Shown piece after piece: positions 23,759-30,634 of a stretch of 34,097 nt of DNA; within the stretch, counting starts at the first letter, position 1, and each line of letters opens with the position of its first letter. Position numbers and translations under genes: made by a program. The DNA is taken from NCBI GenBank assembly GCA_902464645.1, contig CABQKL010000009.1:1-34097 (forward strand), in the 5' to 3' direction. The DNA is from an uncultured Collinsella sp. (GTDB taxonomy: Bacteria > Actinomycetota > Coriobacteriia > Coriobacteriales > Coriobacteriaceae). The notes under the pieces were generated by a model. That model was not told the DNA's origin, searched no databases, and worked only from the letters and a program-made list of their open reading frames with translations.

Positions 23759-24346
23759 ATGAGCGATTACGCAGACCAGACGGTCGCCGTGCTGGCGGTC
23801 CAAGGTGCTTTTGCCGAGCACGAGGCGAGGCTGTCCGAGCTGGGCGCACACTGTATTGAGCTGAGGCAGGCGGCCGATTTGCAGCAGGACTTTGACCGTC
23901 TAGTACTTCCCGGCGGTGAGTCTACCGTTCAAGGAAAGCTGCTTGATGAGTTGGGCATGCTCGAGGAGCTTCGTGCCCGCATTGTTGAAGGCATGCCCGT
24001 CCTGGGCACCTGCGCCGGCCTGATTCTGCTGGCTCACGACCTTGCCGCCCATGACGATAAGGGCACGCCGCGTTTGGCAACCATGGATGTGCTTGTCGAG
24101 CGCAATGCCTACGGCAGACAGCTCGGCAGCTTTCGAACCAAGGGGCAGGTAGCCGGCATCGACGGTGAAGTGCCGCTGACGTTTATCCGCGCGCCCCGCA
24201 TCGTCGAGGTCCACGGCGACGCAAAGGCCTTAGCGAAAGTCGACGGGTGCATCGTCGCCGCGCGCCAGGGCAACCAGCTCGGCGTAACCTTCCACCCCGA
24301 ACTCGATGAAGACACCCGCCTCCACGAACTGTTCCTACAAATGTAG
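23759..24346 (+). CDS. pdxT: Pyridoxal 5'-phosphate synthase glutaminase subunit PdxT
   Basis: A 195-residue class I glutamine amidotransferase that feeds ammonia to PdxS. The family signature LPGGESTVQGKLL (about residues 50-62) and the nucleophile Cys in GTCAGLILLA (about 82-91) are present, with the catalytic His and Glu in TFHPELDEDTRLHELF near the C-terminus. AGAAAGGAT lies before the ATG. No hairpin terminator with a T tract follows; the next plus-strand sequence is a pair of palindromes and structured repeat A. Confidence 0.97.
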   Translation: MSDYADQTVAVLAVQGAFAEHEARLSELGAHCIELRQAADLQQDFDRLVLPGGESTVQGKLLDELGMLEELRARIVEGMPVLGTCAGLILLAHDLAAHDDKGTPRLATMDVLVERNAYGRQLGSFRTKGQVAGIDGEVPLTFIRAPRIVEVHGDAKALAKVDGCIVAARQGNQLGVTFHPELDEDTRLHELFLQM

Positions 24347-24369
24347 GCATCGAAATCAACAAACGAAAC

Positions 24370-24433
24370 GAGAGTGGATAATCTCCCACTTTGAGCTTGA
24401 ATGCAGACTCAAACCGGGAGATTATCCACTCTC
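24370..24433. repeat. REP-like palindrome downstream of pdxT
   Basis: GAGAGTGGATAATCTCCC (24370-24387) and its exact complement (24416-24433) are 18-bp arms. The 28-base centre holds a nested TTTGAG/CTCAAA hairpin. Two-level palindromes like this occur also at 3229 in this window. The whole gap 24347-24692 is gene-free and filled by this element, the next palindrome and structured repeat A. Confidence 0.7.
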
Positions 24434-24442
24434 ATGCTATGT

Positions 24443-24496
24443 AGTCGTTGGGGACGTTCTTAAACGACTAGTCAAACAAGAACGTCCCCAATGACT
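24443..24496. repeat. REP-like palindrome with GGGGACGTTCTT arms
   Basis: TTGGGGACGTTCTT (24448-24461) and its exact complement (24478-24491) extend outward with one mismatch through AGTC. The centre is GACTAGTC, itself a perfect 8-bp palindrome. GGGGACGTTCTT is a type of core I associate with REP elements mobilised by Y1 transposases in other genomes. Confidence 0.7.
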
Positions 24497-24540
24497 ATCT
24501 TTCGGCAGCTTTGAATCAAGACAACGCCGATGCTTTGGCA

Positions 24541-24690
24541 ACGCCAGCGAGCGCCGCCCAGGGCGAACAAGTTGGCATGAAAAAGGCAAGGCATAGACCT
24601 TCTGGTCATGCCTTGCCTTTTGAATGACAAATTGTCGCCCTGGGTGGCGCGCAGCGTCAACTAGTTACGCGGTTCGTAGAACCGCGTAAC
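24541..24690 (-). ncRNA. Structured repeat A (candidate RNA element)
   Basis: Four nested or adjacent stems: P1 16 bp (24551-24566 with 24635-24650, one G-U pair), P2 (24572-24578 with 24624-24630, one mismatch), P3 14 bp plus a one-base bulge and GACC-TTCT-GGTC (24581-24621), and P4 12 bp (24664-24675 with 24679-24690). The element begins just 2 bases past the stop of the RGG-tail gene when read on the minus strand. Copy B at 27823 keeps the plan with different stem bases. Strand is inferred from the shared position after minus-strand stops; either strand could be the active one. On the minus strand P3 ends in five T residues, so copy A could also terminate transcription. Confidence 0.6.
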
Positions 24691-24692
24691 CC

Positions 24693-25574
24693 CTAGAAAC
24701 GGTTGCCGCGGAAGCCGCCGCCGTTGCGACCGCCGCGGTCGTTACCGCGGTTGCCGCCAAAGCCGCCACGGTTGCCGCCGCGGTCGCCATAGCCACCACG
24801 GTTGCCGCCAAAGCCGCCGCGACCGCCACGGTCGCCGCCACGGTCACCAAAGCCGCCGCGACCGCCACGGTCGCCGCCACGGTCACCAAAGCCGCCGCGG
24901 CCACCGCGATCGCCACCGCGACCGCCGCGGTCGCCGCCACGGCCGCCACGGTCGTCACGGCCGCCGCGAGGACCACGGTCCTCGTCCAGACCCATGGCGA
25001 CGAGCGGAGCGATAACCTTATCAAGGGCAGCCATCAGCTCGGTGGCCTCCTCGTAAGAAAGCTCGGGCAGGAGTTTCTCCTTCTTGTTGGCAAGCTCGAC
25101 CAGGCCCTCAGCGGCATCCTCGGCAGCGAAGACGACGATCTTGCGCATATCGCCCTCGGCGTCGTCGATGCGGCCGACCAGATCGGCAGCCTCGGCCTCG
25201 GCCATCAGGCCGTCGAGCTCACGGAGGCGCATGCCCAACAGGTCGGACATTTCCTTCTGCTCCATCTTGGGCTTGAGGTCAAGAAGCTTGATGGCGCGCT
25301 CGATGTTCGCCATGCGCTCGGCCTTGGCCTCCTCCTCCTTGGAAATAGCAAAGCGACGGCTACGCAGCAGGCGGGCGGCCTTCTGCATCTTGTCCATCAG
25401 CTCTTCGTCATCGTAATCAACGGCGGCCTCGACAACCTCGGCCTCCTCCTCGGCGGAAACCTCGTCAGCAGCCTCAACCTCGGCAGCTTCGGTCTCCACG
25501 GTCTCGACTGCCTCGACCTCGGCAGCCATGGTCTCGTTCTCGGTCTCGTTCATGATCTCTTCGTTCTCGGACAT
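24693..25574 (-). CDS. MarR-like winged-helix protein with C-terminal RGG repeats
   Basis: A 293-residue protein in three parts. Residues 1-55 are extremely acidic (Glu/Val/Ala). Residues about 58-195 are helical; the segment DLVGRIDDAEGDMRKIVVFA followed by EDAAEGLVELANKKEKLLPE and LSYEEATELMAALDKVIAPL resembles the wing and C-terminal helices of MarR regulators, an inference from pattern. Residues about 200-293 are Arg/Gly/Asp-rich RGG repeats, including GRGGFGDRGGDR twice, encoded by a 39-bp tandem DNA repeat near 24822-24899. RGG tails bind RNA and favour condensates. AAGGAG precedes the ATG. It probably binds nucleic acid, but the target is unknown. Its stop lies 2 bases from structured repeat A. 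Confidence 0.8.
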   Translation of the reverse strand: MSENEEIMNETENETMAAEVEAVETVETEAAEVEAADEVSAEEEAEVVEAAVDYDDEELMDKMQKAARLLRSRRFAISKEEEAKAERMANIERAIKLLDLKPKMEQKEMSDLLGMRLRELDGLMAEAEAADLVGRIDDAEGDMRKIVVFAAEDAAEGLVELANKKEKLLPELSYEEATELMAALDKVIAPLVAMGLDEDRGPRGGRDDRGGRGGDRGGRGGDRGGRGGFGDRGGDRGGRGGFGDRGGDRGGRGGFGGNRGGYGDRGGNRGGFGGNRGNDRGGRNGGGFRGNRF

Positions 25575-25726
25575 GAGACTCCTTCTTGGCCCTCTCGGGC
25601 ATCATCGCCCCATTCGCGGGGCCCGTCGCGCACTCTTTGCGCTTTAAACATTCATGCCTCTCGGCAAAACGTCCATTAGTTTATGGTGTCGCCATCCAAT
25701 CTAGCTGCAGAATCTATGTGCACACA

Positions 25727-27139
25727 TTAATGCGACATGTGCGACTCGCGACGAGCGTACACCAGCGACGCCACAAACCCGACCACGGCAATTACAGCCG
25801 CCACGCGCACGGCAGCTGCAAATCCAATCGCCTGGGCAACGTCGGTCGCAGCGCCAGCCGCGCCAGCAGTCGCCGCAGAACTCGAGAGCAGGCCGATAAA
25901 CAGCGACGGGCCAAACGATGCGGCAATCATGTTCCACGTGTTGAGCAATGCCGTTCCGTGAGGATGCTCAGCGGCAGGCAGCGTCTCCAAGCCGGCCGTT
26001 TGCGAGGGGCTCAGCACCAGGCCGACTCCGGCATACACCACAACGGTCAGCACCACGACAACGCCGATGTTCATGCTTGCCGCCGTCATCGAGATGGCAG
26101 TCTGCCCCACGGCAATCAGGGCAAAGCCGACCGGCAGCAGCGGCCATGCGCCACGGGCATCCATCACGCGTCCGCCCACAATCGAGGTCACGGCATTGCA
26201 GGCAATCGCCGGCAAAATGAGCAGGCCCGCAACAAGTGCGGTCATGCCGTATGCGCCCTCAAAATAGAGCGGCAACAATACGCTCATCGAAAACGTCGTC
26301 ATCATCGACACCACCACAAGCAGGCACGCAGGCCAAAAACGAACGCTCGCCATGGGGCGCACGTTAAGCACCGGATGCTCGAGCTTGAGCTGGCGGGCCG
26401 CAAACAGGCCGAGCAGCACCATGGCGGCGAAGAGCGTCACGATACCGGCAATCAGATTGGTCGAGAACTCGCCTACGGAATACACAAATGCCGTAATGCC
26501 GGCGGCGAGCAAAACAACCGACAGAATATCAAGCGTGGTGTTCGAGCGCTCTCCGACATTCTGAACAAGCTTAACGCCCGCCGCAGCGACCACAATGCCG
26601 CCCACCAGCGGCACTACGAACACCGCCCTCCAGCCAAACAACGTGCACATAAGACCGCTGATTACGGGTCCAAACGCCGGTCCTAGCGTAATGCAGGCAC
26701 CGCCCAGGCTCAGATACAGACCGAGCTTCTCGCGCGGGGCGCAAGACAGCACCACGTTCATCATGAGCGGAAACAAGATGCCCGACCCCGCAGCCTGCAA
26801 AATACGACTTGGCAGCAAAACGCTAAACGACGGAGCGATCAGACACAGGACTTCGCCGGCGACCATACATCCGCATGCGAAAAACAACAGCCTGCGCGTC
26901 GAGAAACGACCGGACAGAAAGGCCATGATGGCCGTAAAGATCGACGTCACGATCATGTAACCCGAAACGAGCCACTGCGCCGTGGTGGCACTCACCGAAA
27001 AGGCCGCCATAATGTCGTGCAACGCCACGTTAATGATGTTCTCGTTAAACGCGGCAACAAAGGCTGCAACATACATTACGACGAGAATCGCCGAGGCCGT
27101 CGACGGTGATTGAGTTTGCTTTTGGGATTTGGTCCCCAT
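25727..27139 (-). CDS. MFS drug/H+ antiporter-type exporter, DHA2 (14 TM)
   Basis: A 470-residue major facilitator. The ATG at 27139 is chosen for the GAGGAAGGA ribosome site; the longer frame to 27256 lacks one. Fourteen hydrophobic spans can be counted, as in the DHA2/EmrB group. TM1 includes FNENIINVALHDIMAAF, near the usual D/N-x-T-I-V-N-V-A-L signature, and the loop 2-3 motif appears as GRFSTRR. Motif C in span 5 reads GGACITLGPAFGPVISGLM. The substrate cannot be told. The 152-bp gap downstream (25575-25726) holds a GCCCC/GGGGC hairpin (25607-25622) and must contain the promoter of the RGG-tail gene; none stands out. Confidence 0.9.
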   Translation of the reverse strand: MGTKSQKQTQSPSTASAILVVMYVAAFVAAFNENIINVALHDIMAAFSVSATTAQWLVSGYMIVTSIFTAIMAFLSGRFSTRRLLFFACGCMVAGEVLCLIAPSFSVLLPSRILQAAGSGILFPLMMNVVLSCAPREKLGLYLSLGGACITLGPAFGPVISGLMCTLFGWRAVFVVPLVGGIVVAAAGVKLVQNVGERSNTTLDILSVVLLAAGITAFVYSVGEFSTNLIAGIVTLFAAMVLLGLFAARQLKLEHPVLNVRPMASVRFWPACLLVVVSMMTTFSMSVLLPLYFEGAYGMTALVAGLLILPAIACNAVTSIVGGRVMDARGAWPLLPVGFALIAVGQTAISMTAASMNIGVVVVLTVVVYAGVGLVLSPSQTAGLETLPAAEHPHGTALLNTWNMIAASFGPSLFIGLLSSSAATAGAAGAATDVAQAIGFAAAVRVAAVIAVVGFVASLVYARRESHMSH

Positions 27140-27343
27140 GAAATTCCTTCCTCTTAGAACGACAATCGCATCGCCCCAGAGGAACGGTCCAGGGCGAAAA
27201 TGAGCCCTAGACTTACACCAGACGCCGTACACGACGAATCTGGCAACATGGTCCAACGTCGAAAGATTGTAACGCGGACGCGCGGCTTTCCTTCCGCGCT
27301 ATTATTAAAAGTCCACGAACGCATAAGACATGAGGAGCCCGCC

Positions 27344-27754
27344 ATGATTAAGCCCATCATGAAATCCGAGTTCTTTTTACGCCTGCCTTCCGAAGATGCG
27401 GGACCCGACGACGCCGTGATCGGGCAAGACCTCCTGGATACGCTCCACGAGCATGAGCACGAGTGCGTGGGCCTCGCCGCCAACATGATCGGCGTACGCA
27501 AGCGCATCATCTGCGTAAAGGACGGCAACAGGGCGCTGCTCATGTACAACCCGCAAATTCTTGAGCAGGTCAATGCCTACCAGACGAGCGAAGGATGTCT
27601 TTCGCTCGTCGGCGAGCGTCCCTGCACTCGTTATCGCCGCATTAAGGTTGAGTATTTGGACGAGAACTTCGTCCACCGCATCAAGAACTTCTCGGGCTAC
27701 ACCGCCGAAATCATCCAGCACGAAATCGACCACTGTTGCGGAATCGTTATTTAG
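27344..27754 (+). CDS. Peptide deformylase-like protein
   Basis: A 136-residue protein; the ATG at 27344 follows GAGGAG. It is short for a deformylase (usually 150-190). Motif 2 is EGCLSL and motif 3 QHEIDHCCG, giving the metal-binding Cys and two His plus the catalytic Glu. Motif 1, usually GxGLAAxQ, reads VGLAANMIG, so the glutamine that stabilises the reaction intermediate is an asparagine. This subgroup is common in Firmicutes and Actinobacteria and is usually annotated as deformylase; activity on formyl-methionine is likely but not certain given that change. Upstream, GCGCGG/CCGCGC (about 27279-27298) forms a hairpin before a TATTAT box. Confidence 0.8.
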   Translation: MIKPIMKSEFFLRLPSEDAGPDDAVIGQDLLDTLHEHEHECVGLAANMIGVRKRIICVKDGNRALLMYNPQILEQVNAYQTSEGCLSLVGERPCTRYRRIKVEYLDENFVHRIKNFSGYTAEIIQHEIDHCCGIVI

Positions 27755-27822
27755 ACAGCCAACAAAAATAACCAGCTTTGCTCCGTTAAATGCGGATCGT
27801 GATAACGATGCCGGTTGAGCAC

Positions 27823-27972
27823 ACGACAGCGAGCGAGCCGCATTTGCGCCAAGGTGACGTGAAATGAGAGGGCGCTGACCTTCTGGTCGCGCCCTCGAAA
27901 TTGAACGTCAGATTGGCGTGAATGCGGCTCGCGCAGCGTCAAGCGGTCCGCCGTTCGGTAGAACGGCGGAAC
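27823..27972 (-). ncRNA. Structured repeat B (candidate RNA element)
   Basis: The same four-stem plan as repeat A: P1 20 bp (27833-27852 with 27913-27932, two G-U pairs), P2 TGACGT/ACGTCA (27855-27860 with 27905-27910), P3 8 bp plus one bulged base and GACC-TTCT-GGTC (27868-27896), and P4 (27945-27956 with 27961-27972, one mismatch). The linker GCAGCGTCAA between P1 and P4 and the flank CAGCGAGCG are shared with A while the stem bases differ. It starts 3 bases past the alaA stop on the minus strand and fills most of the convergent gap 27755-27975. Confidence 0.6.
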
Positions 27973-27975
27973 TAA

Positions 27976-29496
27976 TTAGCTCTGGCGGTAATGATCGAAG
28001 AAGTCGGCGAGGTCTTCGAGGGACTCTTTGAGTACTTCCATGCGCGGCAGGTACACGATGCGGAAGTGGTCGGGCTCGGCCCAGTTAAAGCCGCCGCCGC
28101 GCGTGATCAGGATCTTCTTCTCGTGCAGCAGGTCGAGGGCAAACTGCTCGTCATCGGTGATGTTGAACTTCTTAACATCCATCTTGGGGAAGATGTAGAA
28201 CGCCGCGCGCGGCTTGACCACCGAGATGCCATCGATCTTGCTGAGTGCCTCATACACAAAGTTACGCTGCTCGTAGACACGACCGCCGGGGCGGATGTAG
28301 TCGTTAACCGACTGATGGCCGCCGAGCGCCGTCTGGACAATCGACTGAGCCGGCACGTTGGAGCACAGGCGCATGTTAGAGAGCATATTGACGCCCATGA
28401 TGAAGTCGCTCATGCAGCGCTGGTTGCCCGAAAGCACCATCCAGCCAATGCGATAGCCCGCAATCATATGCGACTTGGACAGGCCGCTAAACGTAATGCA
28501 GGGCAGGTCGGGGGCGAGCGAAGCAATGGAGACGTGCTCGTAGCCGTCCATGCACAGGCGGTCGTAGATCTCGTCGGCAAAAATCATGAGCTGGTGCCTG
28601 CGCGCGATCTCGACAATGCCCTCGAGCACCTCGCGCGGATAGACAGAGCCCGTGGGGTTGTTGGGGTTGATGATGACGAGGGCCTTGGTCGCGCTCGTGA
28701 TCTTGGACTCCATATCCTCCAGGTCGGGATACCAATCCGCCTGTTCATCGCACAGATAGTGCACGGGATGACCGCCGGCAAGGGTTGCGCACGCCGTCCA
28801 GAGCGGATAGTCGGGGCTGGGGATCAGGATCTCGTCGCCGTTGTCGAGCAGCGCGTTCATCGAAAGCTGAATGAGCTCGGACACGCCGTTGCCCGTGTAG
28901 ATATGCTCCATCTGAACATTGGGCAGGCCTTTGATCTGCGAATACTGCATGATCGCCTTGCGCGCAGAGAACAGGCCGCGCGAGTTGGAATAGCCTTCGC
29001 AGTCGGGCAGCTGCTGGCGCATATCCTTAATGACCTCATCGGGCGTGCGGAAACCAAAGGGCGCGGGGTTGCCGATGTTGAGCTTGAGGATGCGCTCGCC
29101 TTCGTCCTCCATACGGGCTGCCTCGTCGACGACGGGACCGCGCACGTCATACAGGACATTCTCGAGTTTGGTGGATTTAGAAAAAGTACGCATGGTGGTG
29201 CTCCTTGGAATTTGAGCCGTGGGACTAGGTTCGGATTTGGCAACGTTATGGGACGGAGGGGTCTCACCTTGGTCGGCGTCACCGGCGAGCAGCCAGGTAA
29301 CATCGACCTCCAAAATGCGGGCGAGCAGCTCTGCCACATCGCGCCGCGGAATCGTCTTGCCGCTCACATATTGGCTCATCTGACTCTTGCCGAGTTTTTT
29401 GCCGAGCATCTCCGATGCGCGGATTACGTCCGACTGGCGAACGTCGCGATCGGACATAGTCTGTCGCAGGCGATCGCTAAACGTCTCTTGGGCCAC
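27976..29496 (-). CDS. alaA: XRE-AlaA fusion: HTH domain plus glutamate-pyruvate aminotransferase
   Basis: A 506-residue fusion. The GTG at 29496 is chosen for AAGGAGG 4 bases upstream. Residues about 5-72 are an XRE-type helix-turn-helix (QSDVIRASEMLGKKLGKSQM, SQYVSGKTIPRRDV), 73-105 a Ser/Pro-rich linker, 105-506 an aminotransferase close to AlaA (KLENVLYDVRGPV, LNIGNPAPFGF, PDYPLWTA, INPNNPTGSVY, FADEIYD) with the PLP lysine in FSGLSKSHMIAGYRIGW. AlaA makes alanine from pyruvate and glutamate. Inside the gene an AAGGAG (29201-29206) lies 7 bases before an in-frame ATG at 29193, which would give a separate 405-residue enzyme, the usual AlaA length. Dyads of AATTGAAC cover the promoter, which suggests self-regulation. 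Confidence 0.9.
   Translation of the reverse strand: MAQETFSDRLRQTMSDRDVRQSDVIRASEMLGKKLGKSQMSQYVSGKTIPRRDVAELLARILEVDVTWLLAGDADQGETPPSHNVAKSEPSPTAQIPRSTTMRTFSKSTKLENVLYDVRGPVVDEAARMEDEGERILKLNIGNPAPFGFRTPDEVIKDMRQQLPDCEGYSNSRGLFSARKAIMQYSQIKGLPNVQMEHIYTGNGVSELIQLSMNALLDNGDEILIPSPDYPLWTACATLAGGHPVHYLCDEQADWYPDLEDMESKITSATKALVIINPNNPTGSVYPREVLEGIVEIARRHQLMIFADEIYDRLCMDGYEHVSIASLAPDLPCITFSGLSKSHMIAGYRIGWMVLSGNQRCMSDFIMGVNMLSNMRLCSNVPAQSIVQTALGGHQSVNDYIRPGGRVYEQRNFVYEALSKIDGISVVKPRAAFYIFPKMDVKKFNITDDEQFALDLLHEKKILITRGGGFNWAEPDHFRIVYLPRMEVLKESLEDLADFFDHYRQS
29193..29206 (-). promoter_or_regulatory. Internal ribosome site and ATG inside the XRE-AlaA gene
   Basis: AAGGAG (29206-29201 on the minus strand), 7 bases, then ATG (29193-29191) in frame with the fusion. 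Translation from here gives only the aminotransferase domain, starting MRTFSKSTKLENV, which aligns with the natural N-terminus of AlaA. Confidence 0.65.
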
Positions 29497-29517
29497 TAGA
29501 ACCTCCTTGCTGGCAAA

Positions 29518-29599
29518 GTTCAATTTATAGAACACGAATTGAACCTGAGTTCAATTTAGGCAGCAGTATAGCGCGGCGCATTATCCGGAAGTTCAATTT
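29518..29599. promoter_or_regulatory. AATTGAAC operator array before the XRE-AlaA gene
   Basis: GTTCAATTT occurs at 29518-29526, 29549-29557 and 29591-29599 and the inverse AATTGAAC at 29537-29544. AATTGAAC-CTGA-GTTCAATT (29537-29556) is a perfect palindrome. A minus-strand -35 TTGAAC (29554-29549) and a TCTATA or TATAAA -10 (about 29531-29524) lie inside the array, so a bound protein would overlap the promoter. The remaining gap to 29658 shows nothing else. Confidence 0.65.
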
Positions 29600-29658
29600 C
29601 ATAAGAAAATGTACCAGACTCCGAGATTTGCCCAAAGCGAACAATGACGTGTACACGT

Positions 29659-30516
29659 TTAGAGATATTCAAGGAAGCGAGCCGCCGCAAGCGAAACGTC
29701 AGCGGTGCGGTATATGGCGTTGATCTGCCGATGGGGACGTCCCTCGAGCGGGCGCACGGCAACATCGAACTGGCAGCGGCGCAAGATGAGCGCGGGAAGA
29801 ATGCTCACGCCCAGGCCGTCCTCGACCATGGCCATAATCGCATAGTCATCCCAGGTCGACAGCTTGGAGCGCACCGCCAGGCCCGCGCGGCGAAACAGCG
29901 GCGTAATCTCGTCGTCGCTACCGCGTTCCAGCAGAATAAACTGCTCGTTGGCCAAATCGGCAAGGGAAACGACCTCCGCGGTGGCAAGCGAGGAGCCCGC
30001 TGGCACCACGGCCATCAGCTCGTCTTGTACCAACGGCCGCGACGCCATGCCGGCGCCGCGTGGCTCGCGCGGAATAAAGCCCAAGTCGCAGCGGCCTTCT
30101 GCCACCCATTGCTCAATCTCGGAGTAATCGCCCATCAGCAACTCATAATCGACGTCCGGATGATCGGCGCGAAACCGCGCGATCACCGGCGGCAGTACAT
30201 GGGTCGCCACACTCGAAAACGTACCGATACAGATCTTGCCACGCATGAGCCCTCGCATCTCGTCCACGCGTCGCTGCAGGCGGCCAAACTCTTCGCATAA
30301 CGCCTCGACTGCCGGCATGACCTGCCGCCCGTCGGCAGAAAGCACCACGCCCTCGCGGCTGCGATCAAGCACCTTAAAACCCCAGTCTGCCTCAAGGTCG
30401 CCCACCATACGGCTCACGCCCGACTGCGAATAGCTCAGCCGCTCTGCAGCACGCGTAAAGCTGCCGGCACGCACCGTCTCGAGCAGCACTTGCATCTTTA
30501 GGATATTGGTCTCCAC
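29659..30516 (-). CDS. LysR-family transcriptional regulator
   Basis: A 285-residue LysR regulator. The GTG at 30516 has GGAGG 6 bases upstream; the frame is open to 30537 but without a site. The N-terminal winged helix is clear (LLETVRAGSFTRAAERLSYS, QSGVSRMVGDLEADWGFKVL, DRSREGVVLSADG). The effector domain follows from about residue 83 (KICIGTFSSVATHVLPPVIA, RCDLGFIP). It is divergent from an EamA transporter gene, a common pairing in which the regulator controls the exporter in response to its substrate. The gap between them holds a GTTCAC-N5-GTGAAC palindrome. The ligand is unknown. Confidence 0.92.
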   Translation of the reverse strand: METNILKMQVLLETVRAGSFTRAAERLSYSQSGVSRMVGDLEADWGFKVLDRSREGVVLSADGRQVMPAVEALCEEFGRLQRRVDEMRGLMRGKICIGTFSSVATHVLPPVIARFRADHPDVDYELLMGDYSEIEQWVAEGRCDLGFIPREPRGAGMASRPLVQDELMAVVPAGSSLATAEVVSLADLANEQFILLERGSDDEITPLFRRAGLAVRSKLSTWDDYAIMAMVEDGLGVSILPALILRRCQFDVAVRPLEGRPHRQINAIYRTADVSLAAARFLEYL

Positions 30517-30588
30517 GGCACGCCTCCACCTTTGCATGAGTTTTTGTCATGTTTGCCATGCATTATATTCGCTTTTCTTCTAAAGCAA

Positions 30589-30605
30589 GTTCACCCATAG
30601 TGAAC
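30589..30605. promoter_or_regulatory. LysR-type binding site
   Basis: GTTCACCCATAGTGAAC is a perfect 6-5-6 palindrome that contains the LysR T-N11-A pattern. It lies 29 bases before the EamA start, with TATAGA following as a possible -10. Confidence 0.6.
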
Positions 30606-30634
30606 ATGCTCGGATATAGAGGGGATGTCAGCGC

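Noticed and set aside
22743..23849. Minus-strand frame opposite pdxS
   Set aside because: It is antisense to a certain gene and has no supporting motif.
24693..24980. Tandem DNA repeats resembling a CRISPR array
   Set aside because: The repeats are contiguous, in frame, and encode the RGG tail; there are no unique spacers.
25586..26686. Plus-strand frame opposite the MFS exporter
   Set aside because: The His/Arg-rich translation is a typical antisense of hydrophobic codons and not a plausible protein.
27991..29499. Plus-strand open frame of about 500 codons opposite alaA
   Set aside because: It mirrors the aminotransferase codon by codon and has no recognisable protein features or ribosome site.
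29556..29765. 69-codon minus-strand frame across the operator array and the LysR gene end
   Set aside because: It overlaps the LysR coding region in another frame and has no ribosome site.
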